From assembly GCF_002150035.1 (NCBI RefSeq), contig NZ_NETS01000010.1:124001-188000 (forward strand): 64,000 nucleotides of DNA, written 5' to 3'. Origin of the DNA: Leptospira venezuelensis. Lineage in GTDB: Bacteria > Spirochaetota > Leptospiria > Leptospirales > Leptospiraceae. A program made the translations under genes and the position numbers. Under the pieces are notes generated by a model. The model saw only the letters and a program-made list of their open reading frames with translations, was not told where the DNA came from and searched no databases. How positions within the stretch are numbered: position 1 is the first letter of the stretch; each line of letters begins with the position of its first letter. Below are positions 1 through 7,569 of the stretch, piece after piece.

Positions 1-529
1 GAAGACCTAAGAATAATAGCCCACCCGGCTTTAACAATTTATTAATCCTCTCAAAAACAAGTTCCGCATTCGGAAAATGTTCTATTACAAAAAACGCACA
101 GACCGCATCGAAAGTTTCTTGGGGAAAAATGGAATCATCCAAGAAAGAACCGGAAACAACATCCAAACCTAATTTATCTTTGGAATACTCCGCTTCTGTG
201 GAAGAAAGCTCCAGACCTTTAACTTTGTATCCCTTCTTCTCCGCTTCGGATAAGAAGAAGCCAGCGGCAGATCCTATTTCGAAAAGAGTTTTACCTTTCG
301 GATCTTGGAATGCGCTCATCATTTCTAAACGCGCCTTGGCTAAATTTCTAAGCTGAGGTTCATCCTCATAGTAGGTCTTTTTGTACTGATTCTTGTATTC
401 TTCCTGAAAATAGGAATCTTCGTAATCCCTTTCCTTTGCCAATTTATAGAAATGGACCCCCGTGCGACGGCATACCATATAGGCTTCCGGATAATCTGGA
501 TGAGGTTCCAATTCAAGTATTGAGGACAT
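1..529 (-). CDS. Class I SAM-dependent methyltransferase (partial, C-terminus outside window)
   Basis: Reading the minus strand from an ATG ending at 529 gives a frame open to the window edge. The protein starts MSSILELEPHPDYPEAY and has a classical SAM-binding motif I about 95 residues in (LFEIGSAAGFFLSEAEKKG), followed by an acidic residue after the second strand (GLELSS) and a post-motif region (FDAVCAFFVIEHFPNAE) typical of Methyltransf_11/23-type enzymes. The N-terminal ~70 residues, before the Rossmann fold, resemble the tyrosine-rich leader seen in sugar or small-molecule methyltransferases encoded near polysaccharide genes. The substrate cannot be told. The gene is divergent from the RidA-like gene. 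Confidence 0.85.
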   Translation of the reverse strand, partial: MSSILELEPHPDYPEAYMVCRRTGVHFYKLAKERDYEDSYFQEEYKNQYKKTYYEDEPQLRNLAKARLEMMSAFQDPKGKTLFEIGSAAGFFLSEAEKKGYKVKGLELSSTEAEYSKDKLGLDVVSGSFLDDSIFPQETFDAVCAFFVIEHFPNAELVFERINKLLKPGGLLFLGL

Positions 530-666
530 GCTTGCCTACAAGAAGCTTGTCACAAAGTCTTCCCTACGTAAAGGAAAATCCCCGGGCCTGGAACGAAATA
601 CGTGCTTGAAAAAAGGAGAAACCATCCAGGAATAGAAGAGAAACGGGAAAAGGACACCCTCTTAGA

Positions 667-1125
667 ATGAGCATACTCGAAAAAATCAAATCCCTTGGGT
701 TGGAACTCCCACCTGCGCCTAAGGCGATTGCAGCTTATATACCTGCCATACAAACAGGAAATCTCGTATTCACCTCCGGCCAATTACCTTTGAAAGATGG
801 TAAGCTCATGCTTACAGGAACTCTAGGAGCAGGACTCTCGATTGACGATGTGAAAGCTGCCACAGAACAAGCTGCGCTAAATGGGCTTGCTGCAATTGCA
901 GGTGTGATCGGGGATTTGGATAAGATCAAAAGTATTGTAAAGATCGGAGTATTCGTTTCTTCCAGCCCTGATTTCGTTGAACAACATCTAGTCGCAAATC
1001 ACGCATCCAATCTACTTTTAAGTATTTTTGGAGAAGCAGGACGTCATGCTCGTTTTGCAGTAGGAAATTCCGCTCTTCCATTAGGTGCTCCAGTAGAAGT
1101 AGAAATGACGGTTTCTTTAGGATGA
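667..1125 (+). CDS. RidA/YjgF-family protein
   Basis: The 152-residue protein has the YjgF/YER057c/UK114 fold signature: a GNLVFTSGQLP segment near residue 32, an Asp/Glu-rich helix, and a C-terminal LPLGAPVEVEMTVSL strand. RidA proteins deaminate reactive enamine/imine intermediates made by PLP enzymes. The length and N-terminal extension fit the longer YjgF-like subgroup rather than canonical 128-residue RidA, and the catalytic Arg of RidA is not obvious in the usual place, so deaminase activity is uncertain. Its stop overlaps the start of the next membrane-protein gene by 4 bases, so it is probably cotranscribed with it and the mod genes. Confidence 0.85.
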   Translation: MSILEKIKSLGLELPPAPKAIAAYIPAIQTGNLVFTSGQLPLKDGKLMLTGTLGAGLSIDDVKAATEQAALNGLAAIAGVIGDLDKIKSIVKIGVFVSSSPDFVEQHLVANHASNLLLSIFGEAGRHARFAVGNSALPLGAPVEVEMTVSLG

Positions 1126-1694
1126 TCAAAAACCTTCTCAGAGATCTAAGCCTGGCCCTTCCTGCAACATCTGTTGTTTTAAACGGATGGAAAAGATTTC
1201 TTTCCCAACTTTTAGGAAGATTTATAGAATTCTATTCCGAGAAAAGTGGGAAGGAAAAGTTAATCTTCGTATTAGCATTACTTCAATTATTCTTTAGCCT
1301 AGGAAGTTGGATCAATTACTCTATCAATTTAGGTGTTGAATCCGGGCAGGATCTCATTTCCAAACTGGGCAGCTTTTTTGGAATAGAGCCTAGTCGCAGT
1401 GGTTTAGAAGAAGTGAACGTAAGAACTGCTTCTAATATATTTTTCATCATACTTTGCTTTTTGACATTCTTCTTTGGTGGTTTCTGGAGAAGTGAGTGGA
1501 TTGGAAAAACAATCGTTCTACTCCAAGGATTCTCAGGCATACTACTACTTCTCGGGATATTATTGCCTGATGTATTCTTCGTAAGTTTTATTAGAGACCA
1601 GGATTATTATTATAATTTCAACTTTTACGCATTCTGTTCACTTTGGGCGTTAACTACAATTTCCTCCCTAACATTATGGAATTCTAAACTTTAA
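1122..1694 (+). CDS. Hypothetical multi-pass membrane protein
   Basis: I do not recognise the family. The 190-residue protein has about four hydrophobic segments: LIFVLALLQLFFSLGSWI, FFIILCFLTFFFGGFW, a segment around TIVLLQGFSGILLLLGILL, and the C-terminal FYAFCSLWALTTISSLTLW. Between the first two lies a soluble loop of ~50 residues. The start ATG overlaps the ridA-like stop (ATGA) and modB follows after nine bases, so this gene is embedded in a ridA-like/mod operon. A role linked to molybdate uptake is possible but is only inferred from position. Confidence 0.75.
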   Translation: MIKNLLRDLSLALPATSVVLNGWKRFLSQLLGRFIEFYSEKSGKEKLIFVLALLQLFFSLGSWINYSINLGVESGQDLISKLGSFFGIEPSRSGLEEVNVRTASNIFFIILCFLTFFFGGFWRSEWIGKTIVLLQGFSGILLLLGILLPDVFFVSFIRDQDYYYNFNFYAFCSLWALTTISSLTLWNSKL

Positions 1695-1703
1695 CTTAAC
1701 CTG

Positions 1704-2384
1704 ATGGATACTTTCAATTGGGACTCCATCAGATCTCCTCTATACCTCACACTTAAGGTAACTTTTTTTTCTACATTCTTTGCTGCCTTACTCGGAATAT
1801 TTTTCGCCTACTGGATGTCCAAACTTAGATTTTTTGGCAGGGCATTCGTGGATGCAGTCTTAACCTTGCCGATGGTTCTCCCTCCTACAGTGCTAGGATA
1901 TTATCTATTGGTGATATTCGGTAAAAAAGGATTACTAGGCCATTTTCTTGCCGAACAATTCCAATATTCTATATTATTCAATTTGCATGGAGCAGTTTTA
2001 GCTTCTACAATCGTTTCTTTCCCTTTGGTCTATAGATCCGCAAAAGCGGCCTTCGAAGATTTGGATCCAGAATACGAAGAGATCGCCCTCACCTTAGGAA
2101 AGTCCAAATGGGAAACTTTTTTAATGGTATTACTCCCACTCTCTTGGAGAGGAATTTTAGCAGGATCTATGATGGCCTATGCGAGAGGAATGGGAGAATT
2201 TGGTGCCACATTAATGATCGCAGGAAATATTCCTGAAAAGACACAAACGATCGCGCTTGCAATTTACGATTCAGTTCAATCAGGCAAAGATGAGTTCTCG
2301 TTGATACTTGTGTTCGTGGCATCAATTACTTGCGTATTGGTATTGACAGTTTCCGGGATCTTACTTAAAAAATCTCATTGGTAA
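1704..2384 (+). CDS. modB: Molybdate ABC transporter permease ModB
   Basis: Inner-membrane permease of the molybdate importer. The 226-residue length is standard for ModB. Five to six hydrophobic helices are visible, with the ABC-permease EAA loop near residue 130 (YEEIALTLGKSKWETF followed by VLLPLSWRGILAG) and the ModB/CysT-specific segment YARGMGEFGATLMIAGN. It lies directly upstream of modA and modC. The order modB-modA-modC differs from the common modABC order. This ATG follows the preceding stop by nine bases. Confidence 0.95.
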   Translation: MDTFNWDSIRSPLYLTLKVTFFSTFFAALLGIFFAYWMSKLRFFGRAFVDAVLTLPMVLPPTVLGYYLLVIFGKKGLLGHFLAEQFQYSILFNLHGAVLASTIVSFPLVYRSAKAAFEDLDPEYEEIALTLGKSKWETFLMVLLPLSWRGILAGSMMAYARGMGEFGATLMIAGNIPEKTQTIALAIYDSVQSGKDEFSLILVFVASITCVLVLTVSGILLKKSHW

Positions 2385-2399
2385 GGAATTATTAAACGA

Positions 2400-3164
2400 A
2401 TGATAAAAAGATTACATATCGTACTTCCTGTTCTACTTCTGCTTATCCAACCTTCATCTTATGCCCAAGAAAAGGAAAAAGAGATTACGATCTCAGCCGC
2501 ATCTAGTTTGACCGATGTATTAAAAGAACTTGGAACAACATTCAAACAAAAGACCGGGATCAAAGCAGTATTCAATTTCGGATCTTCGGGAAGTTTATAC
2601 CAACAGATCGAAAAAGGCGCCCCTGTGGATGTTTTCATCTCGGCAGATCAAGACATAGTGGATAAAGGGATCAAAGCAGAAGTTTTAGAATCTCCTACAA
2701 AAACGATCTTACTAAAAAACACATTAGTTCTAATCCAGCCTAAAACGAGCGAATTAAAGATCAAAAAGTTAGAAGATCTACAACTCCCAGAGATCAAAAA
2801 GATTGCTATCGGGAATCCGAACTCTGTTCCTGCAGGAAAATACGCAGAAGAGGTTCTTACTAAGAACAATCTTAATAATTCCTTAAAAGAAAAATTTATT
2901 CCTGCTGAAAATGTCAGGCAAGTTTTGGATTATGTAGGAAGAGAAGAAGTGGAAGCTGGATTTGTTTACGTCACAGACGCAGCAATCGCAGAATCTAAAG
3001 TTAAAATTGCACTTATCTTAAGCGGACACAAACCAATTTTATATCCTGGAATTTTAGTAACCGGAACCAAAAATTCAGAAGAAGCAAAGTCTTTCTTGGA
3101 ATTCCTAAAAAAATCTCAGGAAGCCAAAGAAACATTTCTAAAATATAAGTTTATACTTCCTTAA
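2400..3164 (+). CDS. modA: Molybdate-binding periplasmic protein ModA
   Basis: Periplasmic solute-binding protein for molybdate (possibly tungstate). A signal peptide is clear: basic start MIKR, a Leu-rich core, and likely cleavage after SSYAQ. The mature part opens with ITISAASSLTDVLKELG, the ModA oxyanion-binding strand-turn, followed by FNFGSSGSLYQQIEKGAPVDVFISAD and IGNPNSVPAGKYAEE, all typical of the family. The length of 254 residues matches ModA. The stop codon overlaps the modC start (TAATG), which suggests translational coupling. Confidence 0.95.
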   Translation: MIKRLHIVLPVLLLLIQPSSYAQEKEKEITISAASSLTDVLKELGTTFKQKTGIKAVFNFGSSGSLYQQIEKGAPVDVFISADQDIVDKGIKAEVLESPTKTILLKNTLVLIQPKTSELKIKKLEDLQLPEIKKIAIGNPNSVPAGKYAEEVLTKNNLNNSLKEKFIPAENVRQVLDYVGREEVEAGFVYVTDAAIAESKVKIALILSGHKPILYPGILVTGTKNSEEAKSFLEFLKKSQEAKETFLKYKFILP

Positions 3165-3835
3165 TGTCATTATTCGTAGATATCCGAAAAAAACTGTCCG
3201 ATGGAAATCGAAAATTCGAGCTGGATGTTCAGTTTGATTTTTCAGGAGAATTTCAGGTATTATACGGCCCTTCCGGGGCAGGAAAAAGTCTTACATTACG
3301 CGCATTAGCTGGTCTATTAAAGCCTGATTCTGGAAGGATTTCTTTTGCAAACACAGTCTATTTTGATTCTTCTTCCAAAAAATATATTCTACCACAAAAA
3401 AGAAACCTAGGGTATGTTCCTCAGAGTTATGGATTATTTCCTCATCTTACAGTCAGAAAGAATATTGAATTCAGCTTAAATAGATTCTTTCGTATTACGA
3501 ATAAAAAAGACAAAGAAAAAGTTTCATATCTAATGAATTTATTCGAGATACAGGAAACTTCTGAAAGTTACCCGAAACATCTTTCGGGAGGACAAAAGCA
3601 AAGAGCGGCTATAGCAAGAGCGCTTGCAAGAGACCCTAAAATTTTACTTTTAGATGAACCATTTGCAGCACTTCATACGGATCTAAGACAGAAAATGAGA
3701 GAAGAATTAAAAAGTTTGAGGAAGAAGATCAGTATGCCAATACTTTTGATCTCGCACGATCCGAAAGACTTGGAATATTTTGGGACTTCTGCTCTTTATA
3801 TGGAAGACGGAAAGATAATCAGTAATCGTTCTTAA
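3164..3835 (+). CDS. modC: Molybdate ABC transporter ATPase ModC (short form)
   Basis: ATP-binding subunit of the molybdate importer. Walker A is GPSGAGKS near residue 36, the signature is LSGGQKQR, Walker B is ILLLDEP, and the switch His lies in LLISHDPKD. At 223 residues it ends after the ATPase domain. Canonical ModC (~350 residues) carries a C-terminal TOBE/MopI molybdate-binding domain, which is missing here, so feedback through that domain is not available in this subunit. Its last bases overlap the stop of the convergent DUF59 gene. Confidence 0.93.
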   Translation: MSLFVDIRKKLSDGNRKFELDVQFDFSGEFQVLYGPSGAGKSLTLRALAGLLKPDSGRISFANTVYFDSSSKKYILPQKRNLGYVPQSYGLFPHLTVRKNIEFSLNRFFRITNKKDKEKVSYLMNLFEIQETSESYPKHLSGGQKQRAAIARALARDPKILLLDEPFAALHTDLRQKMREELKSLRKKISMPILLISHDPKDLEYFGTSALYMEDGKIISNRS

Positions 3836-4164
3836 TAATCGAAAATTCCAAGATCCATTTTAGCTTCTTCAGAAGCCATTGCTCGAGGATCCCATTTGGG
3901 GGTCCAAACAATTTCCACATCTACAGAGTTAATACCTTCTACTCTAAGCGCGTTGTCTTCAATATCCTTTTTCATTTGAGGACCGGCGGGACAAGCCATA
4001 GAAGTATAAGTCATTTCGATCCTAGCCTTATCACCTTCTACCTGGATCTTATAGATCAGACCTAACTCAGCTACGGAAATCCCTATTTCAGGATCTTCTA
4101 CCCGATGGATCTCAGCATAGACCCTTTTTTCGATCTCTTGAGTTGGTTGTTCTAATAATTGCAT
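3832..4164 (-). CDS. DUF59/MIP18-family protein, SufT/PaaD-like
   Basis: A 110-residue single-domain protein of the MIP18 family, which contains SufT and PaaD and helps mature iron-sulphur proteins. The signature is visible: VEDPEIGISVAELGLIY, then MTYTSMACPAGPQM with the conserved Cys, and the C-terminal VEIVWTPKWDP. Members are often found in or near SUF operons. Here the SUF operon is about 3 kb upstream on the same strand, separated by chromate transporter, regulator and VapBC genes, so a functional link is plausible but not shown by cotranscription. It ends convergently against modC. Confidence 0.88.
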   Translation of the reverse strand: MQLLEQPTQEIEKRVYAEIHRVEDPEIGISVAELGLIYKIQVEGDKARIEMTYTSMACPAGPQMKKDIEDNALRVEGINSVDVEIVWTPKWDPRAMASEEAKMDLGIFDY

Positions 4165-4229
4165 CTAACAATTAGTCTATCTGAACAGCGACTTCGTGTA
4201 AAGAATTTTAAGGTAGATTTTCTTTTCCA

Positions 4230-5384
4230 TCAGAACGGATTTAAGAATGGAGAACTTAAGCCAATGATCAAGATCAACCAGTTTGGAACTTTTAGAAAAA
4301 CCATTAAAGCGAACAATGAGCCAAATACAAAAAGATCATAAATTGAATAAACAGAAGAAGTGAATACTGGAGTATAGAACGCGGACAATAAAATCCCCAA
4401 AGCAGAGAACTGGATCGCATCTATCACAGTCCTCATCTTAGGATATTTTCGGATCTTTTCCCAAAGAGGAAAAAACCCGAACACCAAAAGAAAAGAAGGA
4501 AGAAATATAAACACGGTTGATAGAACTGCTCCACTCAAACCGGAGATCATATAGCCTAAATAAGAAGCAAATGTAAACAATGGACCAGGCATCGCTTGAG
4601 CGGCCCCATAACCTGCTAAAAATTCTTCTTTTCCTATCCAACCTTGCCTTACCACTTCGTTTTCCAATAAAGGAAGTACAACATGTCCTCCACCAAAGAC
4701 CAATGCACCTGATCTATAAAATGAATCAGAGATCGCTAAAGGTAACAAACCGGAGAATGATCTTAATAAAGGTAATAAGAAAAGAAGAAGGAAAAAAAAT
4801 CCTAATGCCCCAAATGCGATCTTTTTCGGAATAGAGAAGGAAACAGAAACATCTGGAAGGTCAGACTCTTCTTTAAATAAAAAGAATCCGATCCCAGCTC
4901 CAAGTAAAATTACAATTAACTGAGTAAATGCACCTGAAAACACTAAGGTAATAATTGCAGAGCCGAGAACTATATAGATTTTATAAGGATGATTTTTAGA
5001 ATTTTTCCACATGGTCAAAATTGCATGCGCTACAACTGAAGCAGCGACCAATTTTAAACCGTGAACCCATTTCAGATCGGGAATTATATTTGATTTTAGT
5101 AAAATTCCAAAACCAACCATCAATAAGATAGAAGGAAGAGTGAATCCAATCCAAGCGATACATCCTGCTTTCCAGCCCGAACGAAGAGTACCAATACATA
5201 TTCCAAGCTGGCTGCTTGCAGGACCTGGGAGAAATTGGCAGATCGCTAATAATTCTTTATAAACTTCTTCTGAGATCCATTTTTTTCGAATTACAAATTC
5301 TTGATAGAAGTATGCTAAGTGCGCAGTGGGTCCGCCGAAAGAGATCAGACCAAGCTTTAAAAAAGTGAAAAATACTTCTTTCAT
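4230..5384 (-). CDS. chrA: Chromate transporter, CHR family (two-domain form)
   Basis: Inner-membrane transporter of the CHR superfamily, associated with chromate efflux; the native substrate may differ. The 384-residue protein has two homologous halves. The first starts TFLKLGLISFGGPTAHLAYF with QFLPGPASSQLG. The second has GALVFGGGHVVLPLLENEVV and AAQAMPGPLFTFASYLG. FGGP/FGGG and PGP are the CHR hallmark motifs. About ten hydrophobic segments are visible. It follows an AraC-type regulator gene on the same strand, with a stem-loop between them. Confidence 0.9.
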   Translation of the reverse strand: MKEVFFTFLKLGLISFGGPTAHLAYFYQEFVIRKKWISEEVYKELLAICQFLPGPASSQLGICIGTLRSGWKAGCIAWIGFTLPSILLMVGFGILLKSNIIPDLKWVHGLKLVAASVVAHAILTMWKNSKNHPYKIYIVLGSAIITLVFSGAFTQLIVILLGAGIGFFLFKEESDLPDVSVSFSIPKKIAFGALGFFFLLLFLLPLLRSFSGLLPLAISDSFYRSGALVFGGGHVVLPLLENEVVRQGWIGKEEFLAGYGAAQAMPGPLFTFASYLGYMISGLSGAVLSTVFIFLPSFLLVFGFFPLWEKIRKYPKMRTVIDAIQFSALGILLSAFYTPVFTSSVYSIYDLFVFGSLFALMVFLKVPNWLILIIGLSSPFLNPF

Positions 5385-5399
5385 CCGAAAACACTATTT

Positions 5400-5428
5400 A
5401 GGTCCTGCGTGTCGACTCCGCAAGACCT
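5400..5428 (-). terminator. Stem-loop between araC-like gene and chrA
   Basis: The minus-strand RNA would form a 10-bp stem (AGGTCTTGCG pairing with CGCAGGACCT, one G-U) around a 9-base loop. It lies 10 bases after the regulator stop and 15 bases before the chrA start. The following tract is AT-rich but not a clean run of T, so it may act as a weak terminator, an attenuator or an RNA-stability element. Confidence 0.45.
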
Positions 5429-5438
5429 TTCGGAAAAT

Positions 5439-6269
5439 TTAATCCTCTATCGGGATCCAAATTTCTAATCCACCCATCCCTGTGACTGGATTGAATTCTT
5501 TACCATATCTTTCTAAGTTTGCACCTTCAAAAGGTTTAACTCCGGATTCAGGAAACCATTTGCCTGCTGCAGCAAATGTAGCTCTGATCCCAGCGATATG
5601 ACCCTTATGAGTGAACACCGCATACTTTTGAGCAGGAATCTTTAAAACCTGAAACTCTTTAGGTAATCCGGAAGAATTGGAAACTTCTACTCCGCACATA
5701 TAATCGAAATTACCTTCTGCATCGAAATTGTAACAAACTCCGTAAGCAGCATCTCCGACTTGAGAAGGAATATTTCCGAGATAGGCTCCGAAAATTTGCC
5801 ATTGATTTGGAATTCCCGCTGGCATTTGACAATCGTAATGTTGCACGATACCTGCAAATATTCTAGGCGGGATCGTTTCAAATCTGGGTGGATCGATTTT
5901 AGGAATTGGTTCTGCGTTCAAGGTGATAGCCTCCACTAAGTTCACATTACCAAGATGACCCTGAGCTTTTACTTGTTCTGGAGTGATAGAAAACTGATCT
6001 CTGAAAGCTCTAGTAAATGCTTCATGAGATCCGTAACCTATATCCAAAGCAAGATCTAAAATATTAGCTTCTTTTTCCGCCAAAGTTTTAGCTGCCTCGC
6101 TTAGGCGTCGCCCTCTCAGATATCTCATCAAAGAAATTCCCATGGTCAAAGAGAAAGTGCGTGTCAAATGAAAGGGAGAAACCCCTGCATTTTTAGCTAC
6201 ATCTTCTAAAGAGATATCCTCTTTAGAATGACCTTCGATAAACCAGAGAGCCTTTTGAACAAAATCCAT
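5439..6269 (-). CDS. AraC-family regulator with GyrI-like effector domain
   Basis: The N-terminal ~100 residues carry two helix-turn-helix motifs of the AraC/XylS type (ISLEDVAKNAGVSPFHLTRTF and ILDLALDIGYGSHEAFTRAFRDQF). The C-terminal ~160 residues match the GyrI-like/AraC effector-binding fold, with IPPRIFAGIVQHYDCQMP, PAQKYAVFTHKGHIAGI and LERYGKEFNP. This is the Rob/SoxS-like plus small-molecule-binding layout, typical of regulators of stress or efflux genes. I chose the ATG ending at 6269 because AAGGA sits eight bases upstream; a TTG 24 bases further up is the longer alternative. chrA follows and may be a target, but that is only an inference. Confidence 0.88.
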   Translation of the reverse strand: MDFVQKALWFIEGHSKEDISLEDVAKNAGVSPFHLTRTFSLTMGISLMRYLRGRRLSEAAKTLAEKEANILDLALDIGYGSHEAFTRAFRDQFSITPEQVKAQGHLGNVNLVEAITLNAEPIPKIDPPRFETIPPRIFAGIVQHYDCQMPAGIPNQWQIFGAYLGNIPSQVGDAAYGVCYNFDAEGNFDYMCGVEVSNSSGLPKEFQVLKIPAQKYAVFTHKGHIAGIRATFAAAGKWFPESGVKPFEGANLERYGKEFNPVTGMGGLEIWIPIED

Positions 6270-6351
6270 TGCAGTCCTTGGTACTGTTTCCAATATCCTA
6301 AGCTTAAACTTTTACTCGTGCTTGATAGTTCTTGCGATTTGAAAATTTTTT

Positions 6352-6789
6352 TTACTTTTTTGGATATAATTTAAAACCAAGTTTTTTAGCCACTGATCTG
6401 AATTTTTCATCCATAGAACATAGGATCAAATCGTCCGAGATTGACTTTCTGATATGCAATGCAGTGGCCAAGTGAGCAGCATCCAAGGATTTAAGTTCTA
6501 AAACTTCTTTGTTCTTGCGAATCTCTGTTCGAATATCATCATCTAGATTTTTTAAATTGATTTGAGAAATAAATTCTCCCAGAAAACCTTCCGCGTCTTT
6601 AAACCAATTTTTAGGCAGATGTTTGCCTTCTTTAGAATAGGTGAAATATAAACTTCTGAAACTTTCTATCTCAAGCAAGATAGAAGCGAACTTGAGATTA
6701 GATTTGTTGAAATAATCCAAATGGTCTTCGTAACCGGCTTCTGCATAAAGAATATTTAATAGAAGACTAGTATCGATATATAAGACCAT
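6352..6789 (-). CDS. vapC: VapC-type PIN-domain toxin
   Basis: PIN-domain ribonuclease, expected to be the toxin of a type II toxin-antitoxin pair. The 145-residue protein keeps the acidic active-site set: Asp in LYIDTSLLLN, Glu in LLEIESFRSL, Asp in LKSLDAAHLATAL and Asp in CSMDEKFRSVAKKLG. The start codon abuts the stop of the upstream antitoxin with no gap, as is usual for translationally coupled TA operons. It appears intact and so potentially active. VapC toxins cut tRNA or rRNA; the target here is unknown. Confidence 0.9.
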   Translation of the reverse strand: MVLYIDTSLLLNILYAEAGYEDHLDYFNKSNLKFASILLEIESFRSLYFTYSKEGKHLPKNWFKDAEGFLGEFISQINLKNLDDDIRTEIRKNKEVLELKSLDAAHLATALHIRKSISDDLILCSMDEKFRSVAKKLGFKLYPKK

Positions 6790-7089
6790 TTAATCCCTGT
6801 CCTCTCTGTAAGCCTCCTTCCAAGCTGCAGAGACTTTTGTTTTGGTTCCAGCATTTAATAATAAGGACTTTGGAATATTGATTCCTTTTGGATTTTTAGC
6901 AGGGGTAATAGAATTAGAAGTCACTGCTTCTTCCAGATACCGTTTAGTGAGATCTGATTTTTCGTCGAATTTTTTGATCTCTGCAATAGGATGATTTCTG
7001 TCCAAAATTAGGACAGTCTCCCCACCACGTACAAAATCTAGAAAACTACTTAGATTATTTTTAAGATCTTTAATCCCGACCGCTCTCAT
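6790..7089 (-). CDS. vapB: Phd/YefM-type antitoxin (VapB partner)
   Basis: Predicted antitoxin for the adjacent PIN toxin. The N-terminus (MRAVGIKDLKNNLSSFLDFVRGGETVLI, split here around the DNA-binding fold) is the standard Phd/YefM pattern, followed by NHPIAEIKKF. The C-terminal ~50 residues are basic and Ala/Lys-rich and are likely to wrap the toxin. The upstream ATG at 7116 would add nine residues that are not part of the fold, so the internal ATG ending at 7089 is preferred; it has AGGT just upstream. About 100 residues, slightly long for the family. Confidence 0.85.
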   Translation of the reverse strand: MRAVGIKDLKNNLSSFLDFVRGGETVLILDRNHPIAEIKKFDEKSDLTKRYLEEAVTSNSITPAKNPKGINIPKSLLLNAGTKTKVSAAWKEAYREDRD

Positions 7090-7143
7090 ACCTAAAATTG
7101 TAGCTACCAGGGCCACTTCGTCAACCCATTTTAGGCAAAATCC

Positions 7144-7569
7144 TTACTTTCCAATCGCCTTTTCCAGAGTGTTCCAAGCGAGCGTAGCGCATTTGATACG
7201 TGCCGGAATTTTCTTTACCGCTTCCATAGATTCTAGGTCTTCATATTCTTCGGAAAAATTCGGGACCTTGTCTTCTAAAAGCATTCCCTTAAACTCTTGC
7301 AAAAGTGATTTTGCTTCGGAAATTGTTTTGCCGTAAAGACAATCGGTTAACATAGAAGCGGATGCTTGGGAGATAGAACAGCCCCTCCCTACAAAACTGA
7401 TCTCGGAAATAATCTCTCCGTTCAGTTTTAAGAAGAGTTCTACTTCATCACCACAGAGAGGATTAACTCCTTCTTGATGAAGATGGAAGTGTTCCATCTT
7501 TCCATGATGTCTTGGGTTTTGGTAATGATCGAGTAGTACTTCTTGGTAAAGACTATCGCTTAAGGACAC
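7144..7569 (-). CDS. sufU: Iron-sulphur cluster assembly protein SufU
   Basis: SufU-type partner of the cysteine desulphurase. The three conserved Cys and the Asp are present: NPLCGDEVE, GRGCSISQAS and RIKCATLAW. The region before the last Cys (FKGMLLEDKVPNF to KKIPARIKC) is the insertion that separates SufU from IscU and NifU. In Gram-positive bacteria SufU is a zinc-dependent sulphur acceptor for SufS. I prefer the GTG ending at 7569, giving the usual N-terminus (M)SLSDSLYQEV, over the TTG two codons upstream. It overlaps the end of sufS by 17 bases. Confidence 0.93.
   Translation of the reverse strand: MSLSDSLYQEVLLDHYQNPRHHGKMEHFHLHQEGVNPLCGDEVELFLKLNGEIISEISFVGRGCSISQASASMLTDCLYGKTISEAKSLLQEFKGMLLEDKVPNFSEEYEDLESMEAVKKIPARIKCATLAWNTLEKAIGK

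Noticed and set aside
1695..1703. Molybdenum-cofactor riboswitch or ModE box before modB
   Set aside because: Only nine bases separate modB from the upstream gene, leaving no room; the operon promoter would be further upstream and no ModE-like dyad was recognised.
6352..7089. VapBC considered as a sign of a mobile island
   Set aside because: No integrase, attachment repeat or composition jump was seen around the pair; flanking genes are regular chromosomal genes.
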